Shown: positions 21,333 to 34,240, numbered from the stretch's first letter. The stretch is 64,000 nucleotides of DNA from Callorhinus ursinus (GCF_003265705.1 NW_020313045.1:1695273-1759272), one strand, 5' to 3'. Numbers and translations: made by a program. The notes: a model not told the origin generated them from the sequence alone.

Positions 21333-21945
21333 AGGCTGCCTGGGCTGCACTGCAGAGTAAGTTGTCAGAAGTGACACAAACTTTGGCCTTTGCGAAGGGC
21401 TAGGTGGTAAATAATTTAGGCTTTGTGGGCCCAAAGGTCTCCGTCTCAAATACTCAGCTCCATCACAGAAACGCAAAAGCAGCTAATGAGGATACATAGG
21501 TGAATGAGCAACGTTGGATTCCAAGAAGACTTTATTTATGGACACTGCCATGTGAATTCCACATCATTTTCACAGGTCACAGCAAATTATTCTTCGGGGT
21601 GCCTGGGTGGCTCAGATGGTTAAGCGTCTGCCTTCAGCTCAGGTCATGATCCCAGGGTCCTGGGATTGAGCCTCACATCGGGCTCCTGTCTCAGCGAGGA
21701 GCCTGCTTCTCCCTCTCCCTCTGCCTCTCTCCCTGCTCATGCTTTCTCTCTCTCTCTCTGTATCTCTGTGTCTCAAATGAATAAATAAAATCTTAAAAAA
21801 AAATTACTCTTCTGTGATTTTTTTCAGTCATCTAAAAATGGGGAAAAAAAAAAAAAGACTTACTGAGCTTGACAGGTCACACAAAGAACAAGTGGTGGAC
21901 TAGACTTGCCTGCAGGCCGTGGTTTGCCTACCCCTGGTCTGGACG
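21333..21945 (-). mobile_element. hAT-Charlie-type DNA element, split by a SINE
   Basis: 'ggtaaataatttaggctttgtgggcc...ggtctccgtctcaaatactcag', 'gcaaaagcagctaatgaggatacat', then after the SINE 'ggccgtggtttgcctacccctggtct', the characteristic end of this abundant family. Subfamily not resolved and strand uncertain. Confidence 0.7.
21596..21800 (+). mobile_element. SINEC inside the hAT element
   Basis: Full-length sense SINE with tail 'aaatgaataaataaaatctt'. Flanked by AAATTATTCTTC (21584-21595) and AAATTACTCTTC (21801-21812), a target-site duplication with one difference. Confidence 0.95.
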
Positions 21946-23245
21946 CAACTCCTGGACCCAGCATGCTAGAACTTCCCTTCCACACCAGGCAAGCCCATTT
22001 CCAGGGCTGCTCAGACTTGGTCTCTGAGGGTTAACAGTGCCTCCATGTGCCCAGCCCTGGGCTGTGTGTGCGGAGTGTGGGCAGAGATGGGATGTGAGGT
22101 CCACACGCCTGAGCGAGAGGCCCCTCCTGACGTGCAAGGGGACTGGGGCAGGGAGAGAAGGGAGGTGAGCTGCAGGCCTAACTCTGAGGAGCTAAGAATC
22201 CTGAATTCAAAGCTAAGCCTTCTGAGATGGTTGCGAAGTTCTCTTCATCCAGGGAGATGGATAGAACACATCACAATGTTCTGTTATGTAAACTACTTAA
22301 ATCCTTTAAACCCTTAGACTTCTGGCAGGTGGGCCTCCCTTGGTGTCTCTGGGCTTACACGTGTTAAGAGTGGGTTATTCAGAAACTTGCAGTAGGGACT
22401 GCATCATTGCATCTTGGACAACGATGGGAACAGTGCTGAGCAGAGAGGGGGGCATGGTGACAGGTGGCCGAGTGACAGCCAGCACAGGTCTTCAGAGTGA
22501 GAAAAACAGGGCTCTGTCCCCCCGGCGAGGGGTCGGACTTCCCACAGCGAGGGCCCCTCAGCCTTTTTATTTGCTCTTAAAGAAAAAGGAACTGTTGAAG
22601 GATTTCGACGGGCTCGGGTCCACAGGGAGGGTTCTCTGGTTCTCAGCCTGCCCCGATCTGAGGCTCCTCTGCCTGCAGCAGGTCCAGGCTTCACGTCTGG
22701 TATTGACAGAACCTGAGGCTTCACTGCCTGCCCCCAGCCCTGCCCCTGATCACTCTCTGAGCCAGTTCCATCCTTTTCTGCCTGGCTCATCTTTTAATTC
22801 CTTAAGTGCAGTGAAAACCTCTGTCCAACTGGCAGCCTTTGCCCAGATGGAAGCTGGCAAACAAGGGGAAAGATGCTTCAGTAAAATTGTTCTGGAGTCA
22901 GGTCCTAGCTGCACAGAAGGAAGGGCCATGCGGATCAGACCCATCCTTTCCTGATTTCAGGGCAATAAAGGTCCCTCTCCAAAGCTGGCTCCAGGTCTCA
23001 CACTCTTCCTCCTACCTGGCAGAAAATGCACAGGAGGGAAGTTTTCATGACAAACAAGATGGTAATGATTACAAAAGCATTTTGAGAATATATATGTGTT
23101 TGATGAGTCCTTGCGCTCACTATCTGGGCATTAATCTGCCTGGAAATAGTACCTAGAGGAATGGAATCTAAGGCAGGGGTATGGAAACATCTTAGTGGCC
23201 CCCACAGGCATCCTGCCACAAGAGCAGCATAAATAGAGGCCATGA
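21946..23245. other. Unique GC-moderate sequence, no supported gene
   Basis: Contains the longest open frame of the window (204 codons, plus strand, 22340-22954). Its translation has no recognisable domain, an overlapping 128-codon frame exists on the other strand, and no start or splice context supports it. Treated as chance. Confidence 0.45.
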
Positions 23246-23436
23246 GGGGCACCTGGGTGGCTCAGTTGGTTAAGCGTCTGCCTTAGGCTCAGGTCATGAT
23301 CCCAGGGTCCTGGGATTGAGCGCTGCATCGGGCTCCCTGCTCATTAGGGAGTCTGCCTCTCCCTCTCACCCTACCCTTCCCCCCCCCATGCTGTCTCTCT
23401 CTCTCAAATAAATAAATAAAATCTTTAATAAAAATA
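23246..23436 (+). mobile_element. SINEC
   Basis: Sense SINE 'gcacctgggtggctcagttggttaagcgtctgcc' to 'caaataaataaataaaatctttaa'. Flanks share AGAGGCCA-type sequence (about 23236 and 23438), an approximate target-site duplication. Confidence 0.95.
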
Positions 23437-23639
23437 CAGAGGCCAAGATGGATTGGGGCCAAGGTGGCCACTGGAACAGTGGCCTTCATACATGCTCATG
23501 GAGGAGCATTCACTTTTCAACTAAATATATTGCAGGTATCCGATGGGTTTAATGAAGATAAAAACAAAAAGCAAGCAAAACAAACTTCCATGGAATCCAC
23601 GCATGCCTTATAGAATCCGGGGCACACCCCTAGACTCTA

Positions 23640-23900
23640 CTGGCTGCCGCTGTGACCTGGCACCCACCCTGCATTTCCAGCCTCCTCTCCCGTGGTGTCA
23701 CCATGCTCTCTCCCCCAGCTAGACTCACTTCCTCCCAATTTCCCCAAGCCAGCCTGGTGTTTTCCAGCCTTCAACCGTTTGCTCACACTGTTCCAACCAC
23801 TTAGAATTCCTCTTGTTTTCAGCTTCACTTTTCAGAACCTTTGGGGCCCGGTTCAAACACTTGCTTCACCATCAAGCTAAGATTTCATCCCCTTCCTTTG
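23640..23900 (+). mobile_element. L2 LINE fragment
   Basis: Sense L2 pattern: 'ccagcctcctctcccgtggtgtcacc', 'tttccagccttcaaccgtttgctcacactgttcc', 'cagcttcacttttcag'. Diverged. Confidence 0.65.
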
Positions 23901-23944
23901 TCTGAACCTCAGATTCAGCACTTTGTCATCTGCCCTGGGTCTCG

Positions 23945-24160
23945 TAGTTAAGCCAGACAGTAACTCTACCTGCATGACCTTGGGAACTGGACGACCTCTT
24001 GGAATCCTAGTTTCGTCCTCTGGAATCGGGATGTTAATAGATGTGCCAACATCACACGTTTGGTTGCCTGAGGACTCAGTGAGAGAATGCGTATGACACG
24101 TAGAGTTAGCATCATGCCCATGGGGGCCACCATCATTAGCAGGCTCATATGGATCCCCAG
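23945..24160 (+). mobile_element. MIR SINE
   Basis: 'gcatgaccttgggaactgg', 'cctagtttcgtcctctggaatcgggatgttaatag', 'tgaggactcagtgagagaatgcgtatgac' follow the MIR order. Confidence 0.75.
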
Positions 24161-24499
24161 CAGGTTCCCACTAGACTGCAGGCGACTTAAGGCAAGGACT
24201 AAGCCTGACGCACTGCATAGGTGGGTCACCTGGGCAGACTCTTAGTGAGCAACTGTTCTATTGAATTCTACCTTCTATTCTTTAATGGGGCTTACCAGAT
24301 TGTAAAGGACGGGCCCTTCCTCTTACATGACTCTTCTTGGTGCTCAAGAAAGGGCTCTCTCTGCTTTTCCCTCTCCACTGTCCTCACTCATGTTCTCCAG
24401 GTCAGTGTTCCCCAAATCCAGTTATTTGCAGGCCCCCACTGTGATAGTTGACATACTCACATGCATCAGTTGGATTTATATTTATTTGCATTTAGAAGT
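24161..24499. other. Unique sequence, no gene
   Basis: Nothing coding and no repeat recognised. Confidence 0.4.
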
Positions 24500-24930
24500 C
24501 CCCAAATAACAATGGTTTTTAAGAAGACAAACTGAAAGTCTCCCTCATTTTCCAGAAGTCTGGAAGTAGTCAATCCAGGGCATGGTGTGGTAGTAGACAC
24601 CCAGGCCCCTTCTGTCTTGTGGCTCTGCCATGTATGGCCACCATTCTAAAATCGTCATGGCTCCTGGAGCTCCAGCAGAAAGTAGGAGGACATGAAAAAC
24701 AGCCACTCCCTTTAAGGGCACACCTCAAAATTGTATATACTACTGCTGTTTGGTTGACCAGAACTTCATCACATGGCCATATTTACCTACAAGGGACCCT
24801 GGATAACCTAATCTTTATTCTAGGTGGACAAATGCCCGTGAAAAATTGGGGCTCTCTTGCAGAGGAAAATGGGAGAATGGCAATAGGGAACAATGAGAAG
24901 CTTCTATCCCATTGTGAAGTACCTATATTA
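24500..24930 (+). mobile_element. Ancient dispersed repeat, family uncertain
   Basis: 'aaataacaatggtttttaagaag', 'gaagtctggaagtagtcaatccagggc', 'acttcatcacatggccatatttacctacaaggga' match a widely dispersed old mammalian repeat that I recall but cannot name (LTR or DNA class). Strand arbitrary. Confidence 0.5.
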
Positions 24931-24949
24931 TATATATATATTTTTTTTT

Positions 24950-26900
24950 TTACTTTAAGCATATTATATGTTTTCAAAGTAATAAAGCACATAATTTAAA
25001 TAGTCAAATAATGCTAAAAATTTTATAACAGAAAGAACATTTTTGGCTACTCACCCCAATCCACCTCTCCAGAAGAATCAACTTTAATTCTTTTAGTGGT
25101 TTCTTCAGGCATTAACCTCCACACTTCTAACAGATAAAATGATGATACAGCTATCTCTTGATTCATTAATTTTAGGCTTTTTATATTGACTTTCTACTTC
25201 AGTAAATAAGAAGTCGGCTTTTTTTCCTCTCAAACACACACACCTGCCCTGCTTCCTTTCCCGCAGATTTCCCAGCAAAACCATATATAATTTTCTAATT
25301 AAGGCAGGATCTAACATTTTCATTTTTATGACAGTGCAAATGTCATTTGCTCTTGCGCTTAGTGGAATGCCATAATTATGTTTCCTTTTTGGAAAGTGCA
25401 TCTTTTGTTGGAATCAATTATCTCATTTTTTTTTCATATTCTTAGTTGCTTCTTTAAATATCCATTTAAAATTCTTCCCATCTCCTCCAGTAACTTCTTA
25501 CTAAAATTATCCCTGTGTTCAAAATATCAGATCATCTACTGGTTTAATTCATTTTTCCTAAAGGCTCTCCTCCTGAAACCCTCTGTCCTTCAATCTGGAC
25601 CAGTTGCCCTTGAGGACTGGTGTATGGCTGTAAATATTACCTCATCCTGGAATTCTTTTTGCTTCTTTCACATGTTAGATTTATTTCCTGGATCTCAAAG
25701 TCTCTTTTTTGATGAAGTACATTCTTTAGTCACTGCCTGGGAAGGAGCCCAGGGGAGGTAGATATACTGCCCATGAGATGTCTTTATTCTATCCCAACAC
25801 TTGATATTTTGGCTGGATATAGAATTCTAGATTGAAAGCTCATTGTTATTTGGTATGTTAAAGACTCTATCTCCTTTCTACCAGTGTTAACACTTTGATT
25901 CCCTTCTTCTTCCCAGTCCTGTGTGTGTGATATGACTTCTTTTTTCCTCTCAGAAAGTTCTCAGGGTCTCTTTATTTGGTCTTCTGAAATATGTACCATT
26001 GAGCCTTAGGCAGAACTTTTAAAATTCACTGTGTTTACCTCTGGGTGGGTCCTCTCAACCCACATGACAAAACTCATGTCCTTCAGTCCTGGAATATTTC
26101 CTTGCTATATATTTTTAAAAGATTTTATTTATTTATTTGAGAGAGAGAGAGAGGGAAAGCACGAGTGGGGGAGGAGACACAGAGTGGGCGAGAGAAGCGT
26201 ACTCCCCACTGAGTAGGGAGCCCAACATGGGGCTCGATCCCAGGACCCCAGGATCATGACCTGAGCCGAAGGCAGATGCTTAACCAACTGAGCCACACAG
26301 GGACCCCTATTTCCTTGATACATTTCACTCCTCCATTTTGTGTTCTCTGTTCTTTCTAGAAGGCAGGATAGCCAGACATCAGACCTCATGAGGAGATCTT
26401 GTAATTCTTTTCATCTTATCTTCCCATTTTTTATCTTTTTATTTTATTACTGAGAGATGTTGTCAACTGTACCTTCCAATCCTCCAATTGCATTTATTAT
26501 TTCTTCAACCCTACTTGGGATTTATAGAGTCCTTTCTTGTTTGTTCTCTGATTGAAACTTAAAAAGCAATAGCATCGCGTTCTTGCTTCCTGGATGCAGT
26601 ATATTTTTCATCTCTCTGTGAATGTTAATTATAATATTGTAGCATTTTCTTCTATTCGTTGCATTATCTCTGATACCTCAGAATTTCTTTATTTCTGATT
26701 TCCTCTTCGGTCTCTGGCTTTCTTGGTGGGGGTTTTCTTTTTAATACCTGTGAATCCTGTGCAGCCAGCTTACATTTAGGAATGCAGCAACAGACTGGGG
26801 GTTCTGAGTGCCTGAGAGAGCGCAGTGAATGGCCAGCTTTTTAGTGCAGTCCTATGTATTTTCTCTAGTTCCAAGTTCTCCACAGAGTAATCGTTGACCC
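24950..26900 (-). mobile_element. Old L1 LINE, antisense, split by a SINE
   Basis: Antisense phrases include 'tattttggctggatatagaattctagattgaaag', 'aaactcatgtccttcagtcctggaatatttcctt', 'cactcctccattttgtgttctctgttctttctaga', 'gcgttcttgcttcctggatgcagtat'. The left part has old L1 3' sequence. No ORF remains. More than one fragment may be joined here. Confidence 0.65.
26105..26307 (-). mobile_element. SINEC inside L1
   Basis: Antisense SINE with TATTTCCTTG on both sides (26095-26104 and 26308-26317), so it inserted into the L1. Confidence 0.95.
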
Positions 26901-27574
26901 TCCACTTTCAACTTACGGGTTATCTGCCCAATGGTGCATTCTGGGAACCAGGCAAAGAATGGGCACAAGGAGGACCAGACTATATAGTTACACAGGCTTT
27001 CACTTAGCCCACGTATTTTTACTGTGGCAGCTCATCCTCATTCTGACTTGGTCATCTCTTCTCTATCAGCTTTCCATTTTAACATATTATGGTTGAGCAT
27101 CACAGATGGCCTCTAGTGTCAGTAGAGAGGGAGACTATATTTTAGTTTCTCACTTTTCTGGATATTTGGGAGTGATTCCCAATAACAGAAGGGGGAAAAT
27201 ATACCAGGTCATCTTAATTCTGAAAAGCACTATGCTATTGTGTAATTCATATTTGTCTATATATTTGAGTCATTCTTTTCACTTAACTATGTTCATTCAA
27301 AAGGAAATTTTATATCACTTTCGCAAAGTGGAAAGAAACTACAAGAATAAAGAACAAATAAAATAACATCCTTCAGCTACTATGGCTTGCTGAAGGTTCT
27401 GAGCTTGGGGTCTGTTCTTTCTTTGTTAAAGAGATAGGCTAACAGGTATTAGAAAGATGTTACTAACAGAAAGACATACTAATACCAAATGGAGACATTT
27501 TCCCTTTAATAACCAGAAAGATCAGAAAAACCCTTGAAAGTGGGAATGACTGACCCAGTCTTCAATTCCAGGTT
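26901..27574. other. Unassigned sequence, no gene
   Basis: Only a low-complexity 86-codon frame. No repeat family recognised with confidence. Confidence 0.4.
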
Positions 27575-27925
27575 CTTTTGCCCCGTATCCATCACCTTTC
27601 TGCAGATCTTCGTATACCTAGCTTCTTGTCATTGCTCTGGTTTGGGCTCAAAGATGCCTCCCTGGCAACTCTCATTAATATAACCCTTCATCGGGCCTTG
27701 CTTCCCTGTCCTATTTAATTCATCAGTACTTACTGTCATTAATGACCCCATTTATTCATTTGTTCATATCCCGTCCCTTCCACACCACTGCTGGAATGTG
27801 AGTTTCATGAGGCCAGAGACTACGTCTGCCCTACTCACCCAATACATCTAGGTCTAAAATAAAAATTGGTGCATAGTAGATGCTCAGTAAATATCTATGA
27901 ATGAATAAACACATGAATGAAAAAA
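27575..27925 (+). mobile_element. L2 LINE 3' end
   Basis: 'ctggaatgtgagtttcatgaggccagagactacgtctg', 'gcatagtagatgctcagtaaatatctatgaatgaataa' is the canonical sense L2 3' terminus with TGAATGAA tail. Confidence 0.85.
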
Positions 27926-29099
27926 GTAAGAAATTAATTCGCTATTTGGTTTCCTTGTTTGCACATTCCCAGCCCTCTGGCAGCCCTGCTTTCTCTCTGT
28001 TTCTCTCTTCTTTTCTCTTGTCCTTCCCCTCTGTCATCAGGTTTCAACCACTAGGCTCACTCCCATGTGATGGGGAGAAAAGTAATTCTTAAGTGGTGGC
28101 TGAAATCAAGTTGAAATAAGCTGACAGCCCTCATACCACCTCTCAGCATCTCTCATGAGGGCCAGAATCTCACAATGGCAGATGCTGGTCAATTAGGCAG
28201 AAATACTTTCATCTTAAAAAAGAGAGAGAGGAAAAAAAAAAGGATTTAAAGACCCAAAGGTATTTTTGGCTGACATAAGTGTAATTAATTTCTTCACAAG
28301 ACAAAATGGACAGAAAATGAATGCCATTAAGAGTCTGGTTTTCACGCTGCCAAGCCCACAAATCAGTTCAGGGAAAACAGCAAACTGACATGTTTCCTTT
28401 TCCCCCTCACAGTTTTTATTTGATTTAAATGATAGTAACAATGAAAAGTAGAGAGAATTTACACAAAATTTTCAATTTCCAGTTCGTTTTATAATATGGG
28501 ATGATCTAGCTACATTAGGCCAGTATTCTCAGAGGAAAATCATCATGGAAGCTGAGAAGCGTCCACCCCTTTAAGTGGTGTATGGAATCTCAAGTTCACC
28601 ATAGTCTTTGGCTGGTGGGCATCATGCATTTATGCTGCCCTTATAAGCACAGAAGTTTGGGAACCATCTTCAGGGCAAGTGCTAAGTGCTATGTCTTATT
28701 CCTTGGCACAACCCGTACAAGACTGAGTTAAGTACCAGACACACAGTAGGTGCTCGATAATTATGGAGTAGCTGGACAAAGTTCGTTGTATTTTCTCACT
28801 TTGCCACCAATCTATTGGCTTTCATGCATTTGTGCCTTTATGAAAATTTCAAATTTCTCAACATAAGGGGCTCCCCTTAACCAATAAGATACATCTAGTT
28901 CCACTTGTTCACAAACATCTTCTCCCAGAAATGAAGTAGTCATTATTCTTACAAAGAAATATTTAAATAATTACTCTCTGTTTCTATAACCAGAGTGACA
29001 AACACTTTTACTGCATAAGATCCCATCCCTCAATGGTAGAAAGGACTTTATTTCCTCGCTGATACACAAACATAGGCACTTCTTTAAAATAGGGGGTCT
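27926..29099. other. Mostly unique sequence, no gene
   Basis: No gene seen. A short L2-like 3' end may lie at about 28690-28765 ('gacacacagtaggtgctcgataatta'). 28440-28500 and 28920-29000 are AT-rich. Confidence 0.4.
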
Positions 29100-29232
29100 G
29101 GAGGTACCTGGGTGGCTCAGTCAGTTAATTTCAGCTCAGGTCTTGATCTCAGGGTTGTGAGATCGAGTCCCGTGACAGACTCTGTGCTGGCCATGGAGTC
29201 TGTTTAAGATTCTCTCGTCCTCTCTCCCTCCC

Positions 29233-29271
<39 letters not shown>

Positions 29272-29275
29272 AATA
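29100..29275 (+). mobile_element. SINEC with expanded AAAT tail
   Basis: Sense SINE, partly deleted in the middle, ending in a pure (AAAT)n run (29234-29275). The flanks AAATAGGGGGTCTG and AAATAAGGTGTCTG are an imperfect target-site duplication. Confidence 0.93.
29234..29275. repeat. (AAAT)n microsatellite
   Basis: About ten tetranucleotide units grown from the SINE tail. Likely length-variable. Confidence 0.95.
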
Positions 29276-30414
29276 AGGTGTCTGTTCTCACCCATAAACC
29301 AAATCACTAGATCACTAGGTCAGAGGCTCACCCAGGCAACCAAGAGAGCTGGAGACCAATGGCATCTCCACAGTGACTGCAGATGGTTCTGGGTTTTGTG
29401 TGTGCTCTCTCCATGCAGGCCAACCTCTCTCTAAATGAATGAATAAAAGGTCAATACGGGCTTGAAGAGGTGGGTACGTAGGACTAATTGCAGGTGATTA
29501 GGGGGCTTTTTTGGAACATTAACCAGCAAGAAAGTGAGCCTCCATCTTTCTCCAGTAGAATAGAGTCCAGCTATTGAGAGAGTGTGCAAATTTATTTAAG
29601 GTAATTTTAAAGAACAAGGACTTGGCAAACATCAGGAAATGTCAGCGTTTTCTCTTTAATTAAACACCTCCTCAGGGAGGTGAGTTTGCTCACTGTTCTT
29701 CTGAATACTGAGCTGAAATCAGGGAGGCCTGTGTCTCTTTTGCGACTGTAGTATACGGAATAAAGCATAACAATTAAACTAATAAGAGCGGTGAGGTTTG
29801 GCAAGTGATTGACTCTTAAATACAAGTAAGAGTCAGTTCAAAGTAATCCACAGAACAGTCTCACTCATTTGCCTTTCTGAGTAGGAGAAGAAAGGATGTG
29901 GTCATGGATGTACCAGGAATTGCACATAACACAAAGTTCAGCTTATCGATGCCAAAAAATGTTCTGAGTAATTGTTCCCAATGTACTATTATTAGTCTTG
30001 ATTTGTTCCATTACTATAGAGACTAACTTCCCTGCCAAATTTTGTAAGGTTAGTCAAAACCTGGGTTCACCCATGAGAGCATGACATTCACGTATATCTT
30101 AACAGAAAACAAAAATGTTAAAAAAAAAAAAAACAACACTCCTCTTTTTCAGTGGTGGAACCTCTGTCAGTTCTCATTTTTTTTTACATTATCCATTATG
30201 TTTCTATGTCCCTTATGTAAGATTCCATGCAATAAATTCCTCCAAGCACTTAGGGCCGGGAAAATGTTCCCCTCCAGATAAACTTCTAGGGCTCCTTTTG
30301 ATCAGACCCTGAGATGAACTATAAAGTTCATCTTCTTGGCTGTTTCACTCTGTCTGCCAGTGAACTCAGAGTTTCAAATTTGATCCCCCCTTATAGTTGA
30401 ATGTATTGAAATGG
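29276..30414. other. Unique sequence, no gene
   Basis: No gene and no clear repeat. Short A-run at 30119-30133. Confidence 0.4.
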
Positions 30415-30560
30415 ACAGTAAATCAGAAGCCTGAAGATCTGACTTCTAGGTCTAGTTCTATCACTTATAATTTGCATGTGCCTTGAAAATTTTACTTAAC
30501 CTGTCTGAGCCACAGTTTCTATGTCTGACAAGTGATAGTAATAACATGTGCTTCCATAGA
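30415..30560 (+). mobile_element. MIR SINE
   Basis: 'gacttctaggtctagttctatcactta', 'aattttacttaacctgtctgagccacagtttctatgtctgacaagtg' is MIR in sense. Confidence 0.75.
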
Positions 30561-31070
30561 GTTTGGCAGACATTCTTGGTGGCCCATTTATCAGTCATCC
30601 CGCACTTTTTCTCTTGATAGCAGAAGGCCTGTATTGTTCAGTTTCCCTATGGCAATGTGGTCAGGAAAGATGGGCCCAACCTTGGTGAAGGAGTCATCAC
30701 TGGTCAAGGCCAAATATGATGATCCCATTCTCCTTTCCCTGAGATTGCTTCAGAGATGGACATGTGACCCAGTTTTGCTGAATGAGTTATAATGAGAAGT
30801 CTGCTGGGAAGCCCAGGAAAAGATTTCCTCCATGAGAGATGAGTAAGGAGAAAATCAACCCCATCCCCTGCCCCTGAGCCTTTCTTCTTTTGGACAAAGT
30901 TTTGTAGGGACGTGAGAGAGCTGGAGCTGGGCATCCATCTTGAAACCAAGAGGAGAAGCCAAGAGATTTGCAGGGAAGTAAACCCTGGAATCAAGGAACT
31001 CCTGAACACTCAACCCTGGAAACCTCTGGGCTTCTTGCTATATCGGACAACCGATGTCTTAAACTTTTAA
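30561..31070 (+). mobile_element. Ancient LTR-like repeat (MLT1/ERVL type?)
   Basis: 'ggacatgtgacccagttttgctgaatgagttataatgagaagtctgctggga', 'ggagctgggcatccatcttgaaacca', 'ctcaaccctggaaacctctgggcttcttgctata' recall an old mammalian LTR-type repeat. The family name is uncertain. Confidence 0.5.
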
Positions 31071-31339
31071 GTCATCGATAATTGAGCATCCTACTTTTGT
31101 TCTCAGAAGTATCTTAACTGTTAGTTACTTTGAATAATGTACCTCAAAACACTTTGAAAACTATACAGGTTGTGATAATTACTATGTTTATTCTCAGTAC
31201 ATCTACTTCTTCCCTTGGCCTAAAGCTTCTTGACTCACCCCTAACTTTTTCTCTCTGGTTTTCCTACACTGTTTTAAGTGATTTTATGGAAAATCAGTTC
31301 TGGTAATTATTATCATTGTGATTGCTGTTGTTCTATAGT

Positions 31340-31545
31340 ATAGCTACGATTCATTGACTATTTACTATGAGCTTAGACTTGTGCTAAGTGCTTTATGTAC
31401 ACTATCTTATTTAATCAAAACAAGAACTCTACGATGGAGACGTTACAATGATCTCTATTTATAGATGAGTACGTTCAACTAGTATTTTGGTGAGGGAACT
31501 AGCACATAGCAAAGCTGAAACATGAACACCAGGCTGGATGACATT
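31340..31545 (-). mobile_element. MIR SINE
   Basis: 'tgtgctaagtgctttatgtacactatcttatttaatc' then 'tatttatagatgagtacg...ggtgagggaactagcacatagc' is antisense MIR. Confidence 0.75.
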
Positions 31546-33139
31546 AAAGACTGTACACTCAACCAAATTCTCAGATCCCATTCATTTTGGGGAGATGTAA
31601 ATGACAAGTAAGTCAATCGATCTATCAACAAAGAACATACATATTAGGCACCAATCCTTTTTAGGATACCAAACCTAAGTCTGATTTGTCCAAGGATTTT
31701 CAACAGGCTTGCTGGTCCAACCTTGTACCTTTGCCATGTCAAACATCAGAAATTCTTGCCCCTGTGCTTCCACCATTGAAACGTGGCTACCAACTGAGAA
31801 AGTCAAGTAGAACCTGGGAGACAGAAGGGAAGAAATCCAGGCTTTATCAACAGGAGAAATTTTTAAAAAAGGAGCGGGGGAGGCAAATCAAGGTCGCCAT
31901 TTTCTCACAAGCCCCAAATGCTACAATACAAATCTCAGAATAGGTGTAGTTTGGGTGGCAGGGAATGAACTTCCCACCATGCCGACATCACAATTCTTCT
32001 TTTGCATAGCTGATGAACCCACTGGTGTCGAGAGTTGTCGAGAAGGTATCAATTAGCTCAAATACCTACTGACTTGACAAGAAACACTTATCATAAGCAG
32101 GATGACATGGGGATGTTCCAGAAGGTGCTGATAGGGAAGTTCTCCATCAGGCTTATCTGAATGAGAAATACCTCCCACAAAGAAATGCTTACTTCTCAGC
32201 ATGTTAGACTCCATTTCAACAGATGAAAAGGCAAAAGCAGGAATCATATCAAGTGAGTCTGAAATTGTCTACCACACCAAGATCCCATTCTCCTCTTGAA
32301 GGGTGCTGTCCTTTGGTTTGTCATCAACCGTCCTCAAGCAGAGTCACCAGCCGTGAAGAAATGGGAGGACAGAGGTTGGGGGAGTTGAGATTCAGAAGCT
32401 CTAGGCAGAAGTGATGGATGAGATCTCGTCTCCTGTGTCTAAAACAAAGTCAGGGCATGCTCTCAGGAAGCTGACTCAGTCCCAAAGATGCGGTCAAGCA
32501 CCAAGACGGCTTAAAAGCTGAAAGGAGACCAATAGCTCCTTGAAACGGGGCTGAGGAATATGTGGTCAGTAGCTTGTGCTGACAACATAGCAAAGTCTTC
32601 TCAGACTGCATGGGAGAAAAGGAGGTTGCTCACTCGGGAGAAGTTTCCGGGGGCAGCCCTTGTCCCAGGCGACAGTGCCGGCATGGGGATGTTCTCGCAG
32701 AATGATTTCGTACCATCTGGGGTGGGACAGAACCTTGCCTTGGTGATTGGGAAGGTAAGCAGGCTCTGGACAGCTTGTAGGGAAACAAACCTTAAACGAG
32801 TCCAAAAATAGACCTTTCCACCTGCTTCTTATTATCAGGAGTCTGTCTGGCCATCATCATTTTGCAAGAGGGCCTTTGTTGCTTTGAGATGACAAGCCCT
32901 TGCCTTGGTCCCCCTCCTCTACCCAGCCTTTTGCATAATGCCCACCAAAAGCCTTCCCGTTCCTGCTACCCCCCAAGGACTGGAAGAAAACGCTTTGGCC
33001 GGGCCACATTTCACCCAGGTTGGCCATTTGATGCGCTGGTTGTGAGCATGTGCGAAACATCACGGAGCCCCGTGGGGTGCCAGGACGAAGAGTGTTCAAA
33101 GATGCTCCCGTTATCCCCTGTTTAGGTCAAGCAAAGGAG
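31546..33139. other. Repeat-free unique sequence, no gene
   Basis: No recognisable repeat in 1.6 kb. Several overlapping short frames on both strands (up to 87 codons) look like chance. Directly precedes the candidate conserved block. Confidence 0.45.
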
Positions 33140-34240
33140 CTCTTGTAAGTAATTCATGGAGTGCCTATACTCGGAGGCATTACCCAATCTCATTACCATT
33201 AATTTTTGCATATTTAACTACAGTTTTTAATTAGATGGTATTTTATTATTCATGCACATAATTTGAGTCCAAGTCGGCCTGCTCTCTTGGAGGAAAGGAA
33301 AAAAAAAAAGGTGGGGGGTGGAATCCTTCGGAATTAAAAGTTGGTGTCGGCGTTCCTTCTTGACTGGTGAGTGAGCGCAGCAGACTGTAAGTCTATAATG
33401 GTTCTCTTTTAATTTTGCTAATAGCTATCATGTTATGTACCTTTATAAATTTGTTAAATCCAGAGTGCTGGGAGTTGTCTCTGTATGCGGTAACTGTAAA
33501 TAGTTTGCTCTGTTTGGTTTGCACATACAAACTGTTTGCTCAGGCTCCTTGATGTATTATTAAAAAGGGTAATGGGCCCCTGGGAAACCATCTAGTTATA
33601 TGCCTTCATTTGCAGAATAAACCATGCGTTGTTTTCATCTTTACTCATGATTGTTAATGGCACTGATGATGAGATGGGTGGATTTTTTTTTCCTCTGCTG
33701 CCTTTATCAGCACTGTTTTATTATGCAGGCAAAATGGCCAAGCCGCTGATTTTGTCTAAGGTTTTCAATTAGTCATTTGACTGAGCACATCTGTGCTGGT
33801 ATCCACCCAGAGCCGGACGGCGGCTATTACCGGTTTTACACCTGCTGAACCATGGCCATAAACTCGGATGGGAATCAACCTAAATTGGCCTTTTTAGATA
33901 TGGCTGAAAAGTTGTAATGTTGCAGTGTTTTCTAGCGGTGTCCGGAAGGTGTGAACTTTTCTGCCTTAAGGCCTAAGAACCTGCCACGATATTCCACTTC
34001 ACCGAAATGGCTCACTTCTCGGTGGGTTATTAATATCTGTTTGCCGTTTGCAGCCCCGATGACTTAATCGGCTGACATTAAGGAGATAAGATTATGTTTG
34101 TACTGCAGCTGGGAATGGTCGAGGTTTAATTGTGTTGGTAAACAGAGCTCAGTGACTTCTCTGACATGTCTGCAGATGCTGGGAATTATTCGGCAGCAGT
34201 TTGGAACGTGACTCTTATAACTTCCACTGAAATGAAAATG
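33140..34240. other. Candidate conserved non-coding (enhancer) block
   Basis: A 1.1-kb repeat-free block rich in homeodomain cores ('ccattaattttt', 'ttttaattagatgg', 'tcaattagtcattt', 'ggttattaatatc'), octamer-like words ('tttttgcatatt', 'attcatgcacataat') and GATA-like 'gagataagatta'. No open frame of note. Composition is typical of vertebrate developmental enhancers. Conservation unverified. Confidence 0.5.

Noticed and set aside
22340..22954. 204-codon open frame on the plus strand, longest in the window
   Set aside because: No recognisable domain. A 128-codon frame overlaps on the other strand. GC-moderate composition makes such lengths likely by chance. No splice or conservation evidence visible.
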